Source: Knoellia sp. S7-12 (lineage in GTDB: Bacteria; Actinomycetota; Actinomycetes; Actinomycetales; Dermatophilaceae). Taken from it: a stretch of DNA of 64,000 nt. The stretch spans positions 186,001-250,000 of the forward strand of contig NZ_CP155449.1 in the NCBI RefSeq assembly GCF_040518285.1. The letters are read 5' to 3'. The notes beneath the pieces were generated by a model. It saw only the letters and a program-made list of their open reading frames with translations, did not search any database and was not told where the DNA came from. Below, in pieces: positions 19,001 to 27,125 of the stretch. The first letter of the stretch is position 1, and the number at the start of each line of letters is the position of its first letter. Position numbers and translations under genes: made by a program.

Positions 19001-19967
19001 CATCCGACTCGAAGAAGACGACACCGTGGGCGAGGCACGCCTGCTGGACCGAGCCCACCATCTGGTCAAGAGCGGTCGTCGCGGCGAGGGCACCGTGTTG
19101 GCGCAGCAGTGCGTCGATGCCCGAGAACCCGATGAAGGCCACCGCCACCGGGCGGTGCTCGGACTCGCCGTGTGCGTCCTCGAGGTGTGCGCGGATCATC
19201 GGCGGAATCGCCCCTGACACGTCCGCCGGCAGCGGGCCGTCAGCAGCCTCCGCCTGGTTCCGAAGCGGCGGGCTCGAGCGCAGCAGTCGCGCACCTGGTG
19301 ATGGGGCTCCGAGAATCGTGGCGCCGCAGCAGGATTGGGGCAACATGGCCACCGTTGCAGCGCTGAGGCCGATCTGTCCGGCGTCGGACAGCCGTTCCAT
19401 CTCGACGAGTTCGCTCGCCGCCGGCCCGGCGATGAGCAGCTCCCGATGACTCGCAGCATCTCCCACGAGGAACATGTCGAACGCCCCCGAGTGAACGCCG
19501 ATCGACATCCGCAGGTTCACCTGCACGGGCAGAGCGCGACGCCGGACGAGGTCACGCAGGGCGGCGCGCATCCGGTGGGCCGCCCGCGCCGCCCTCGCGG
19601 CGTTGTCGTCACCCTGGAACAGCAGGATGACCGCGTCGCCTCCCCACTTGAGCAAGTCGGCCCCGTCGGAGTGAGCCACCTCCAGCAACGCCCCGAACGT
19701 GCTGTCGAGGGTGTCGCTCATCTGCTCTGCCCCCAGCGTGCCGAACCGGGCGAGCCGCTCCGTGAGGGCGGTGAACCCGGAGATGTCAGCGAAGAGCAAC
19801 GTGGCGTGCACCGACCGGTGGCGGCGGTCCGGCTCCGAGTCCAACCAATCGGCGACGAGACGAGGGACATATGGCCCGAGGTGGGGGGCCAGTGCACCTG
19901 ACGAATCACCCTCGCGAGCCCCTCGCACGGCGGTACCTTGAGAAGTCAAGGGCATCGGTCGCGGCAT
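15993..19967 (-). CDS. Tandem class III nucleotide cyclase with AAA ATPase and TPR regions, soluble adenylyl cyclase-like
   Basis: Predicted 1324-residue cytosolic multidomain protein. Cyclase half 1 (about 55-190) keeps both metal Asp residues, D61 in FADISGFT and D111 in KWGGDAV, but lacks the transition-state Asn/Arg. Cyclase half 2 (about 273-405) has G and K at those metal positions (FIGFSG, DGGK) but keeps D390, N393 and R397 in GDAVNLAARI. So the halves complement each other, as in mammalian soluble adenylyl cyclase. An AAA/STAND ATPase follows (Walker A GPPGIGKS, 488-495; FVFEDVH), then TPR-like helices from about 830. Start 19967 has AGGA seven bases upstream; 19985 is possible. Adenylyl rather than guanylyl specificity is suggested by D390. 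The divergent LAL gene starts about 60 bases away. Confidence 0.88.
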   Translation of the reverse strand: MPRPMPLTSQGTAVRGAREGDSSGALAPHLGPYVPRLVADWLDSEPDRRHRSVHATLLFADISGFTALTERLARFGTLGAEQMSDTLDSTFGALLEVAHSDGADLLKWGGDAVILLFQGDDNAARAARAAHRMRAALRDLVRRRALPVQVNLRMSIGVHSGAFDMFLVGDAASHRELLIAGPAASELVEMERLSDAGQIGLSAATVAMLPQSCCGATILGAPSPGARLLRSSPPLRNQAEAADGPLPADVSGAIPPMIRAHLEDAHGESEHRPVAVAFIGFSGIDALLRQHGALAATTALDQMVGSVQQACLAHGVVFFESDVAHDGGKILLTAGAPRSTGEDSERLLRTVRDIVDRAGVLSLRVGVNRGSVFAGDFGPGFRRTYSVKGDAVNLAARIMAKAAPGEVLASEDVVSRSRTFVRTERVEPFAVKGKAFPVHTLRVLGLVEGRSAARAESPFTGRSEELGRLRATVDRARQRSGSVVDVSGPPGIGKSRLVAELAPLPEDLVVLATTSSNFDSNASYFPFRTLMRDLLGIRPEDDAASVQSRLALRVQDSAPHIVPWLPVLAPLLAIEMPPTPQTRDLDERFRRHRLEEIALELLDAILPTPTLFVFEDVHLIDEASASLLQRLLTSSPLRPWCVIVTRRDASTTFVPDPTLPGLVPISLGPLSDEAATDLIEATAGDAALGVRAIEAMAGRAAGNPLFLTSLAGAAQLDGDAGNLPSSIEGVYLRELDRLDPRSRSLLRYAAVLGVRFEPGLLAALVPDADGADGSIDGRFDGDVEALFDGALAEFVETQGDGTVQFRHSLMRDVAYDGLPFRLRRSMHAQVALLLERDGDPAASPASLSGHFHSAGMHEQTWTHSLVAGEQAAAAYAYSEAADYFGRALDAATHLPELGQEARSAAYIRLGETRDMSGQSTAAIAAFRAARRLLPHDPVGRARLMYREARISLRLGKHPQSLRTLTRALHVIGDLPGAEADGVRAELATRYGFCRHLQGRPDEALRWMTQGARWAESSADTGVLAHAYNALHLAYGASAHGEDKPYGRLALAAYEELGDLGGQALCVNNLAIDDFRAGRWTEAAEMFERAASMFQRLGDEANEGNVTYNLGDVLVSRGRFDEALPPLRRALRLARGVDDEELVALALREGARAHAALGDTDRAWGLFAEARAKLVGLHLPIETALLDAARVEALVATGRIDDGVHLAATAQRQAIAGKVPDVLPRLHRVHAFALLALGRADDATEQVQRGLELVEAIGDGYDKALLGLARAEALGHTDPGSTAEQERLRNGAHATLERLGVVRLVGVSPAAQMPPRTSRTNSTMR

Positions 19968-20026
19968 CAGCTGTTCCTGCAGCATCTTCTCGCATCAGTG
20001 CTCGCCAGAACGGGCGAAGGGTTCCG

Positions 20027-23002
20027 ATGGCTCTCGCTGCACAGGGCCGCCAGTTCGAGCGCCCCTTCGTCGGGCGCGAGGCGGAGCTTCGGGTCCTCAC
20101 CCATGCCCTTGCGCTCGACGGCCACTCGCACGGGAGCTTTGTCCTCATCAGGGGTGAACCCGGCATCGGCAAGTCCGCTCTCATCGCGTCGGCACTGAGC
20201 CGGGTCGACGCCGCCTCGGGCCCGGTCCTTCGCGCCACCGCCGACGCGATGGACCAGCGACGCCCCTATGGCCTGCTTCTCAACGCCCTGGCGTCCGGGG
20301 ATGCGGAGAGTCGTCAGCGCGTGGCCGCCCTCGCCGAGAGACAGCGTGAGATCGCTGCGGTGGACTTCGCGCGCACGGAGGTCACTGTCGGGGAACACGT
20401 CCTCGACCTCATCGACGTCATGGCGGCCCGCGGTCCCTTCACCATGGTTCTGGAGGACCTCCAGTGGGCCGATGCCGGCTCGTTGGCCGTGCTCACCCGG
20501 CTCAGCCGTTCGCTGCACCAGCAGCCCATCGTCATCGTCTGCTCCAAGCGCCCGCTGCCCCGATCTTCGGGCCTCGACGACCTCATCGCGGACGTCGAGG
20601 CCCGCCATCTCCTCACCACCATCGAGCTCGGTCCCCTCCCGTCGCAGGCCTGCGCCGCGCTGACCGAGGCCGTCACCCGGGCCCGGGTGGACGACGACCT
20701 GCTGCGTCAACTGGATGCGGCCGGTGGCAATCCGCTCTTCCTCATCGAGCTGCTCGGGGTCATCCAGCGCGACGGTTCCCTCACCGTGGCTTCGGACGGC
20801 AGAGCTCGTCTCAGCTCGATGCCGGTCCGGGCGCCGTCGTTGGCGCTCATGATCATGAACCACCTCGGGTCCCTGTCCGCCCCGGCGCGTGATCTGCTCG
20901 TGCTTGCCTCGGTGCTGGGGGCCCGCTTCCCCATCGCAGACCTCCGCCTGATCGCCAGACACCCGGTGACCGAGCTCCTTCCGGCCCTGACCGAGGTCAT
21001 GGCCGCCGGCGTTCTCGGCGAGGACGGCGCGAGCACGCTGACCTTCCGGCACGCCCTCATCCAAGAGGTGCTCATCGCCGATGTCCCGCCGACGATTCGC
21101 GGGGAGCTGCACCACGAGATTGCCACGCGTCTCGATGCGGCCGGCGCGCCGCCCGTCGCCGTGGCCGAGCACCTGCTGCGCGCACCGGCATCCGCCGAGC
21201 TCGTGCCCTGGACGCTGGAGCTGGCGGAGCGGGTGCGCACCATCTCTCCGGAGACTGCGGTCGAGCTGTGGAGCCATGTCATCGAGGCCTCCCGCCCGAT
21301 GGAGGACGCCCACATACGCGCCGCGTCCGGCATGGCGCGAGCCATCATGGTCGGGGGCCGGACGGCCGAGGCCGCTGAGATCGCCCGCGCGGCCCTTGAC
21401 GGCGGCGCCCCGGCAGACCTCGAGGGAGCACTCCGCTCGACCCTGTCCCACGCGCTCCTGCTCAGCGGTGACTACATCGGCGCGCAGGCAGAGGCCGACC
21501 GGGCGGCGCAGAGTCCCCGGCTGTCCCCGGCCGAGCGGGCCGAGCACCTGGCCTTCTCCGGCTGGCCCCGGCTGCTGCTCGGCGAGACAGGCGAAGCGCT
21601 CGCCTGCGCGCGAGAGGCCGAAGCTGCCGCCGTGGCGTCGGGGAACGACTCGGCCCGCATCCTCGCGATGGTGCTGCGGGGACACATCGCGGCGTGCCGT
21701 GGCGACCTGGCTGAGGCGTTCGAGGCGCTGAACGAGGCCGTCGACATCTCCGACGCGGAGCACACCGTCGCAGCGATCGAGCCGTTCCCGCACCAGATCG
21801 CGGCCACCCTGTTCGCCGACATCGATCGTGTTCCCGAGAGCCTGGCCCTGTTCGAGCGGGGGCGCCGGCTCGCGGAGCGGTTGGGCTATCTGCCCGGCGT
21901 GTTCTCGGCGTTCTATCTCTGTTCGCGGGCGAGGGCACTGAGTGGCCACCTCAGCGATGTCGAGGCGGATCTCGAGGCGAGGGACTCGCTTCGAGGCAGG
22001 CTCGATGTCCACATGGAGGCCACGACCCTGGGCACTCGCGCGTGGGTCGCGCTCCACCGCGACGGACCCGATGCTGCCGAGCCGTGGATCCGGCGGCTCG
22101 GTGACATCGAGGCGACGACGGGCCTGGCTCGTGGCATCGCCTGGGTCCACGGCACCGCCAGCGCCCAGGCCCGCGCGATGGGTGACAGCCGAAGGGCCTT
22201 CCGGATCCTGTGGAGCGGGTGGGAGCGCTGCCTCTCGCGCGAGGTGCTCCTGGACTGTGTCCAGATGGCCGTCCAACTGGCGGCACTGGCGGTGGAGCTC
22301 GGTGAGCTCGAGTGCGCTGAGCAGGTCGAGCAGGTCGTCACTGAGGTCGCCGAGCGCAACCCGGACGTCGTGCACCTCGCGGCGACCGCGCTCCTCGTCC
22401 AAGGGCTCGCCCGAGGCGACAGCGACCTTCTCCAAGAGGGAGCCGAGCTCATGGCCGCGACCCCGCGACGGATGCAGCATGCACAGGGGGCCGAGCTCGC
22501 TGCGTCGGCGCTGGCCAGGGACGGCCGACTCGAGGAGGCCACCGTCCTCGCTCAGGCAGCCCTGCGTTCCTACCGGGACATCGGTGCCGACCACGACGTG
22601 GATCACGCTCGTGCCCGTCTCGGGTCCATCGGGATTCGACTCAAGGGCGCTCGGATGGTGGCTCGGCCGGTGTCCGGTTGGGGAGCCCTCACCAAGACCG
22701 AGGAGACCGTCGCCCGGCAGGTGGCCACGGGACTGTCCAATCCCGAGGTGGCCGAAGTCCTCTTCGTCTCCCGGCGCACCGTCGAGAGTCATGTCTCACA
22801 CGTCCTCGCCAAGCTCGGCCTGCGCTCCCGCACCGAGCTCGTCCTCCTGGTCGCCCGGCGGGCCAACGAACTCGACGAGCGCGGCCATGAGGTCGAGCCA
22901 GCCCCGAAAGGGCGTCGCCACAGCCCCTCCCGGCACGGCGACGCTGCCGGCCGGAGGGCTGGTCTCGTCGAGCGTGATCTGGATGAGCACGCCTCACCGT
23001 GA
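20027..23002 (+). CDS. LAL-type LuxR-family regulator (STAND ATPase)
   Basis: Predicted 991-residue MalT/LAL-type transcription factor. It has an N-terminal AAA ATPase with Walker A GEPGIGKS (43-50) and Walker B-type MVLEDLQWAD, a long helical TPR-like middle, and a C-terminal LuxR helix-turn-helix (about 880-950) with LTKTEETVARQVATGLSNPE and VSRRTVESHVSHVLAKLGL. Such proteins act as ATP- and ligand-dependent activators. The start has GAAGGG six bases upstream; the ATG at 19871 would run through the divergent gene. It is divergent from the cyclase gene with a ~60-base gap, so the two may share a regulatory region and one may control the other. Confidence 0.87.
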   Translation: MALAAQGRQFERPFVGREAELRVLTHALALDGHSHGSFVLIRGEPGIGKSALIASALSRVDAASGPVLRATADAMDQRRPYGLLLNALASGDAESRQRVAALAERQREIAAVDFARTEVTVGEHVLDLIDVMAARGPFTMVLEDLQWADAGSLAVLTRLSRSLHQQPIVIVCSKRPLPRSSGLDDLIADVEARHLLTTIELGPLPSQACAALTEAVTRARVDDDLLRQLDAAGGNPLFLIELLGVIQRDGSLTVASDGRARLSSMPVRAPSLALMIMNHLGSLSAPARDLLVLASVLGARFPIADLRLIARHPVTELLPALTEVMAAGVLGEDGASTLTFRHALIQEVLIADVPPTIRGELHHEIATRLDAAGAPPVAVAEHLLRAPASAELVPWTLELAERVRTISPETAVELWSHVIEASRPMEDAHIRAASGMARAIMVGGRTAEAAEIARAALDGGAPADLEGALRSTLSHALLLSGDYIGAQAEADRAAQSPRLSPAERAEHLAFSGWPRLLLGETGEALACAREAEAAAVASGNDSARILAMVLRGHIAACRGDLAEAFEALNEAVDISDAEHTVAAIEPFPHQIAATLFADIDRVPESLALFERGRRLAERLGYLPGVFSAFYLCSRARALSGHLSDVEADLEARDSLRGRLDVHMEATTLGTRAWVALHRDGPDAAEPWIRRLGDIEATTGLARGIAWVHGTASAQARAMGDSRRAFRILWSGWERCLSREVLLDCVQMAVQLAALAVELGELECAEQVEQVVTEVAERNPDVVHLAATALLVQGLARGDSDLLQEGAELMAATPRRMQHAQGAELAASALARDGRLEEATVLAQAALRSYRDIGADHDVDHARARLGSIGIRLKGARMVARPVSGWGALTKTEETVARQVATGLSNPEVAEVLFVSRRTVESHVSHVLAKLGLRSRTELVLLVARRANELDERGHEVEPAPKGRRHSPSRHGDAAGRRAGLVERDLDEHASP

Positions 23003-23164
23003 CACCGCAGCACCTCAGCTGTCGTCCGTGGGCTCACTGATCTTTGTCGTGCATGACGCTGCACCGTGCCCCGTGAACTCAAGGTGCACAAGATCGACGG
23101 GGTTCTCGGTGCCGAGGAGGGTGTGACCTGCATCTCACCCCTCGGTCGTCAAAGGAGCCTCCCG

Positions 23165-24226
23165 ATGGATTTCCCCAACCCGTTCCACCCCGCCCCGAAG
23201 CGACGGGGCCGAAGCCGCCTCGTCCTCCAGACCACCACCGCCTCCCTGGCCGCCCTCGCCCTGGCGGCGTGTGGCAGCAGCTCGGGTGGTGACGAAGACG
23301 CGGCCGGCGGAGCAGACTCCGGCTACCCCGACCAGGAGATCACCATCGTGGTCCCCTTCGCCGCGGGTGGTCCCACCGACACGGTCACTCGCCTCATCGG
23401 AGACCCGATGAGCAAGTCGCTCGGCCAGCAGATCATCGTCAAGAACGTCGCCGGCGCCGGAGGCACCCTCGGCGCGAACCAGGTCTCGAAGGCCAAGGGC
23501 GACGGCTACACCGTCCTCATGCACCACATCGGCATGTCGACCGCGCCCGCGCTCTACCCGAAGCTGTCCTACGACCCCCAGAAGGACTTCAAGCCGATCG
23601 GCCTCGTCACCAACGTGCCCATGACGATCATCGCCAAGAAGGACTTCCCGGCGAAGACGCTCGAGGAACTCGTGACTTACGTCAAGGCCAACAGCAAGAA
23701 GGTGACGCTCGCGAACGCGGGCACCGGAGCCGCGTCGCAGCTCTGCGGGCTGCTCATCGAGCAGGCGCTGGGCGTCGACCTCACCGAGGTGCCGTACGAC
23801 GGCACCGGTCCCGCGCTGACCGACCTCGTCGGTGGTCAGGTCGACTTCATGTGCGACCAGACGACGAACACGGCGGGACAGATCAAGGCCGGAAAGGTGC
23901 AGGCGTATGCCGTCACGACACCTGAGCGTGTCGAGGCCTTCAAGGACTTGCCGACGACAAAGGAAGCCGGACTCCCCGAGGTGGAGGTCGGTGTCTGGCA
24001 TGGGCTCTACGTCCCCAAGGACACCCCGGACGACGTCGTCAAGAAGCTCACCGATGCTCTCGCCACCGCGCTGAAGGACCAGAACGTCGTCACCAAGATG
24101 GCCGACCTCGGGACCGCACCCGAGGCCGCCGACCAGGCGACGCCCGAGGCCCACGCGACGAAGCTCAAGGAGCAGCTCGACCTCTGGGGCCCGGTCATCA
24201 AGGATGCGGGCATCAAGAGTGAGTGA
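23165..24226 (+). CDS. tctC: Tripartite tricarboxylate transporter substrate-binding lipoprotein TctC
   Basis: Predicted 353-residue Bug/TctC-family receptor. The N-terminus carries a lipoprotein signal peptide with lipobox LALAAC (Cys36), then a Ser/Gly/Asp-rich linker. The mature start YPDQEITIVVPFAAGGPTDTVTRLI and the GAGGTLGANQVSKAKGDGYT segment are family hallmarks. It would capture a carboxylate such as citrate at the outer face of the membrane and deliver it to TctA/TctB; the actual ligand is unknown. AAGGAG precedes the start by about eight bases. It is first of a tctCBA operon, and a CitA/CitB-type two-component system lies beyond the terminator at 26.4 kb. Confidence 0.87.
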   Translation: MDFPNPFHPAPKRRGRSRLVLQTTTASLAALALAACGSSSGGDEDAAGGADSGYPDQEITIVVPFAAGGPTDTVTRLIGDPMSKSLGQQIIVKNVAGAGGTLGANQVSKAKGDGYTVLMHHIGMSTAPALYPKLSYDPQKDFKPIGLVTNVPMTIIAKKDFPAKTLEELVTYVKANSKKVTLANAGTGAASQLCGLLIEQALGVDLTEVPYDGTGPALTDLVGGQVDFMCDQTTNTAGQIKAGKVQAYAVTTPERVEAFKDLPTTKEAGLPEVEVGVWHGLYVPKDTPDDVVKKLTDALATALKDQNVVTKMADLGTAPEAADQATPEAHATKLKEQLDLWGPVIKDAGIKSE

Positions 24227-24836
24227 CGAACTGCGTCCCTGGCTGCAGGACCTGTTCTGCGGCGCCGCGTTCCTCGCACTCGGGCTCGCCTTCGCCATCG
24301 GCGGATCGGGCTACGAGATCGGGTCCGCCAGACAGATGGGGCCGGGCTACCTGCCCCTCGTCCTTGGCGGAGCGCTCGCGGTCCTCGGTCTCGTCACCGT
24401 CGGTCAAGGGGTCCTCGCCCGACGTCACCGGTCAGCTCCGGTGGCGTCGGCGGGGGCGACCTTCTCCGGCACCGAAACCGGCACCGACACCGGCGCGGCA
24501 ACCGGCACCGACACCAGCAACGGCACCGACGCCGACACCGGCAATGGCACCGGGGTCGACGCTGAGACCGAGGAGGTCGAGCCGGCCCGCACCATCCCGT
24601 GGGCGCGAGGTGCGCTCGTGGTCGGGGCGATCCTGTTCTTCGGACTCACCATCGACGGACTGGGCGTCATCCCGACGGTCTTCGCCACCTCGCTGCTCGC
24701 GGCTCTCGCGGGGCAGCACACGAAGCCCCTTCGTGTCGTCCTCACGGCGGCGGGGATCACGGTGGTCACCTGGCTGATCTTCGTCGTCGCGCTACAGCTG
24801 CGGCTGCCGCTCTTCGGTGACTGGGTGGGTGGCTGA
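24219..24836 (+). CDS. tctB: Tripartite tricarboxylate transporter small membrane subunit TctB
   Basis: Predicted 205-residue subunit with four hydrophobic helices in the TctB pattern (FCGAAFLALGLAFAI, GPGYLPLVLGGALAVLGLV, then GALVVGAILFFGLTIDGLGV and LTAAGITVVTWLIFVVALQL). The loop between helices 2 and 3 carries an unusual ~35-residue Thr/Gly/Asp repeat (TGTDTG units), longer than this loop normally is. The GTG at 24219 overlaps the TctC stop, so translation is coupled; an ATG 15 bases upstream is a less likely start. It forms the membrane channel with TctA. Confidence 0.83.
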   Translation: MSDELRPWLQDLFCGAAFLALGLAFAIGGSGYEIGSARQMGPGYLPLVLGGALAVLGLVTVGQGVLARRHRSAPVASAGATFSGTETGTDTGAATGTDTSNGTDADTGNGTGVDAETEEVEPARTIPWARGALVVGAILFFGLTIDGLGVIPTVFATSLLAALAGQHTKPLRVVLTAAGITVVTWLIFVVALQLRLPLFGDWVGG

Positions 24837-24838
24837 CC

Positions 24839-26341
24839 ATGGACCTCTCCGGACTCCTGCTCGGCCTCGAAACCGCCCTGCAGCCGACGAACATCCTCGT
24901 CTGCCTCATCGGCGTCACGCTGGGCACTGCGGTCGGCGTGCTGCCGGGCATCGGCCCGACGGCAACCGTTGCGCTGCTCCTGCCGGTCACCTTCACCTTC
25001 GACCCGATCGCGGCGCTCATCATGCTCGCCGGGATCTACTACGGCGCTCAGTACGGCGGCTCGACGACGGCGATCCTGTTGAACCTGCCAGGTGAGTCGT
25101 CGTCGGCGGTCACCGCCATCGACGGCTACCAGATGGCGCGAAAGGGGCGGGCAGGAGCGGCCCTGGCCACGGCCGCCCTGGGCTCGTTCTTTGCCGGCAC
25201 GGTCGCCACGATCGTCGTCGCGCTCTTCGCGCCTCCGATGGCCACGGCGGCGTTGAAGTTCGGCCCGGCCGAGTACTTCGCCCTCGTCGTGCTCGGACTC
25301 ATCGCCTCGATCGCCCTCGCGAGTGGGTCCACCGTCAAGGCGCTCGCGATGATCATCCTCGGGCTCCTGCTCGGCACCATCGGGCAGGACCTCACGACCG
25401 GCGTCCCGCGGTTCACGTTCGGCATCCCCGAGCTCGACGGGGGCCTGAACTTCGTGTCACTGGCCGTCGGCGTCTTCGGCATCGCCGAGATCCTGCGCAA
25501 CCTCGAGAGCCGCGGCACCGCCAAAATCATCACCCGCAAGGTCAAGGGGCTCTGGCTCAGCCGCAAGGAGTTCCGCGAGATCCGCAACCCCGTGCTGCGT
25601 GGCACGGCCATGGGATCGCTGCTCGGGGTGCTCCCCGGTGGCGGTCACATCCTCGCGAGCTTCACCGCATACAGCCTCGAGAAGCGGATCTCCAAGCGAC
25701 CCCAGGACTTCGGGAAGGGAGCCATCGAGGGAGTCGCCGCTCCGGAGTCGGCCAACAACGCGGCCGCGCAGACGGCGTTCATCCCGCTGCTCACGCTCGG
25801 GCTGCCGGCCCACCCGGTCATGGCCCTGCTCGTGGGCGCGTTCATCATGCAGGGCATCGTCCCCGGGCCGAACGTCATCTCGGATGAGCCGGCGCTCTTC
25901 TGGGGTCTCATCGCCTCGTTCTGGGTCGGCAACCTGCTCCTCGTGATGCTCAACCTGCCTCTCATCGGGTTGTGGGTGCGGATGCTGTCGGTGCCCTACG
26001 AGGTGCTGTTCCCGGCGATCATCGCGTTCGCGACGCTCGGCTGCTACTCGCTCGAGCTCAACGCGTGGGACGTCTTCATCATCGCCGGGGCAGGTGTCAT
26101 CGGCTACGCCCTGCTTCGGTGGGGCTGCGAACCGGCACCGCTGCTCCTGGGGTTCGTGCTCGGCCCCCTGCTCGAAGAGAATCTGCGGCGGGCGCTGATC
26201 ATCAGCCGCGGTGATGCCTCCGTGTTCTTCACGCGACCGATCTCGGGCGCCCTGCTCGCGGTGGCCGCCATCGCGCTGCTGGTCGCGGTCGTGCCGATGG
26301 TGCGCAAGAAGCGGCAGGAGGTCTTCGTCGACGAGGACTGA
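24839..26341 (+). CDS. tctA: Tripartite tricarboxylate transporter large membrane subunit TctA
   Basis: Predicted 500-residue permease with about 12 hydrophobic helices. Family hallmarks are seen: GVTLGTAVGVLPGIGPTATV near residue 25, ILLNLPGESSSAVTAIDGY near 80, and a repeat GSLLGVLPGGGHILASF near 260, with EGVAAPESANNAAAQTAFIP following. It carries out sodium- or proton-coupled substrate translocation. It begins three bases after the TctB stop, and the operon ends at a bidirectional hairpin shared with the convergent response-regulator gene. Confidence 0.88.
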   Translation: MDLSGLLLGLETALQPTNILVCLIGVTLGTAVGVLPGIGPTATVALLLPVTFTFDPIAALIMLAGIYYGAQYGGSTTAILLNLPGESSSAVTAIDGYQMARKGRAGAALATAALGSFFAGTVATIVVALFAPPMATAALKFGPAEYFALVVLGLIASIALASGSTVKALAMIILGLLLGTIGQDLTTGVPRFTFGIPELDGGLNFVSLAVGVFGIAEILRNLESRGTAKIITRKVKGLWLSRKEFREIRNPVLRGTAMGSLLGVLPGGGHILASFTAYSLEKRISKRPQDFGKGAIEGVAAPESANNAAAQTAFIPLLTLGLPAHPVMALLVGAFIMQGIVPGPNVISDEPALFWGLIASFWVGNLLLVMLNLPLIGLWVRMLSVPYEVLFPAIIAFATLGCYSLELNAWDVFIIAGAGVIGYALLRWGCEPAPLLLGFVLGPLLEENLRRALIISRGDASVFFTRPISGALLAVAAIALLVAVVPMVRKKRQEVFVDED

Positions 26342-26353
26342 GGCACAAACCCA

Positions 26354-26418
26354 CCACTGATTGCCCGTTCGGCCAGTTCGTCGCTGCCCTCCTCACTGGC
26401 CATGCGGGCAATCAGTGG
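26354..26418. terminator. Nested bidirectional hairpin between tctA and the citB-like gene
   Basis: CCACTGATTGCCCG (26354-26367) pairs perfectly with CGGGCAATCAGTGG (26405-26418). Inside, GGCCAGT (26371-26377) pairs with ACTGGCC (26395-26401), giving a second stem. The response-regulator stop (26412-26414) lies in the outer arm, so the structure serves both converging transcripts. Confidence 0.75.
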
Positions 26419-27125
26419 GTCGTGGGGGTGCCGGTGTCCTGGGTCCTCTTCCACGTGTACTGGACCTCGGGCCGCCCGCCACCTCCGTAGCGCAGCGAAC
26501 GGACGGCGACGCCGACATCGGCGAGGTACTCGAGGTAGCGGCGGGCCGTCACCCGGGAGCTGTCGAGCAGGTCGCCGAGCTCCCGTGCCGACAGTCCGTC
26601 GGTCACCTCGCGCAGGTGCCCGGCGACGACCTGCAACCGGTCGCGCGTGAGCCCCTTGGGGAGCGCGGGCGGTTCGACGGAGGACCGCAGTGAACCCAGC
26701 ATCCGGTCGACCTCGTCCTGGAGCACCTCGGCAGGTGCGCTGACGAGCTCTCGGCGATACGCGGCATACTGCGTCAGCTTTGCCCGGAACATCGGGAACG
26801 TGAACGGCTTGAGCAGATAGAGCACGACCCCGTGGGCGACTGCCCGCCGCACCATGTCGACGTCGCGCGCCGACGTCACAGCGATGACGTCGCACAGGTT
26901 CCCCGCCGCCCGCAACCGTTGCAGGAGAACGAGACCGTGCCCGTCCGGCAGGAACATGTCCAGGAGGATGAGGTCGACCGGCCCCTGCTCACGGAGCAGG
27001 CGCGCCGCCTCGCCCGCAGTGTGGGCCACGCCGACGACCTCGAAGTCCTCGAGGCGTCGGACGTACTCCGCGTGCGCCTGCGCCGCGAGCGGCTCGTCCT
27101 CGACGACGAGCACCCGGACCGTCAT
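26412..27125 (-). CDS. CitB/DcuR-type response regulator
   Basis: Predicted 237-residue regulator. The receiver domain spans residues 1-125, with acidic pocket EDE (9-11), phospho-acceptor D56 in LILLDMFLPDG, T/S in VTSARD, and K in LLKPFTF. The C-terminal helix-turn-helix (about 165-220, GLSARELGDLLDSSRVTARRYLEYL) is of the CitB/DcuR type. It pairs with the sensor kinase gene directly upstream, whose stop overlaps its start as ATGA. The facing tctCBA operon is the natural target, as in CitAB/TctDE systems; that link is inference. Its stop codon lies inside the bidirectional terminator. Confidence 0.86.
   Translation of the reverse strand: MTVRVLVVEDEPLAAQAHAEYVRRLEDFEVVGVAHTAGEAARLLREQGPVDLILLDMFLPDGHGLVLLQRLRAAGNLCDVIAVTSARDVDMVRRAVAHGVVLYLLKPFTFPMFRAKLTQYAAYRRELVSAPAEVLQDEVDRMLGSLRSSVEPPALPKGLTRDRLQVVAGHLREVTDGLSARELGDLLDSSRVTARRYLEYLADVGVAVRSLRYGGGGRPEVQYTWKRTQDTGTPTTH

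Noticed and set aside
19967..22792. A 941-codon open reading frame antisense to the LAL regulator
   Set aside because: It mirrors the real gene's codon structure, lacks any recognisable domain and overlaps a clear LuxR protein.
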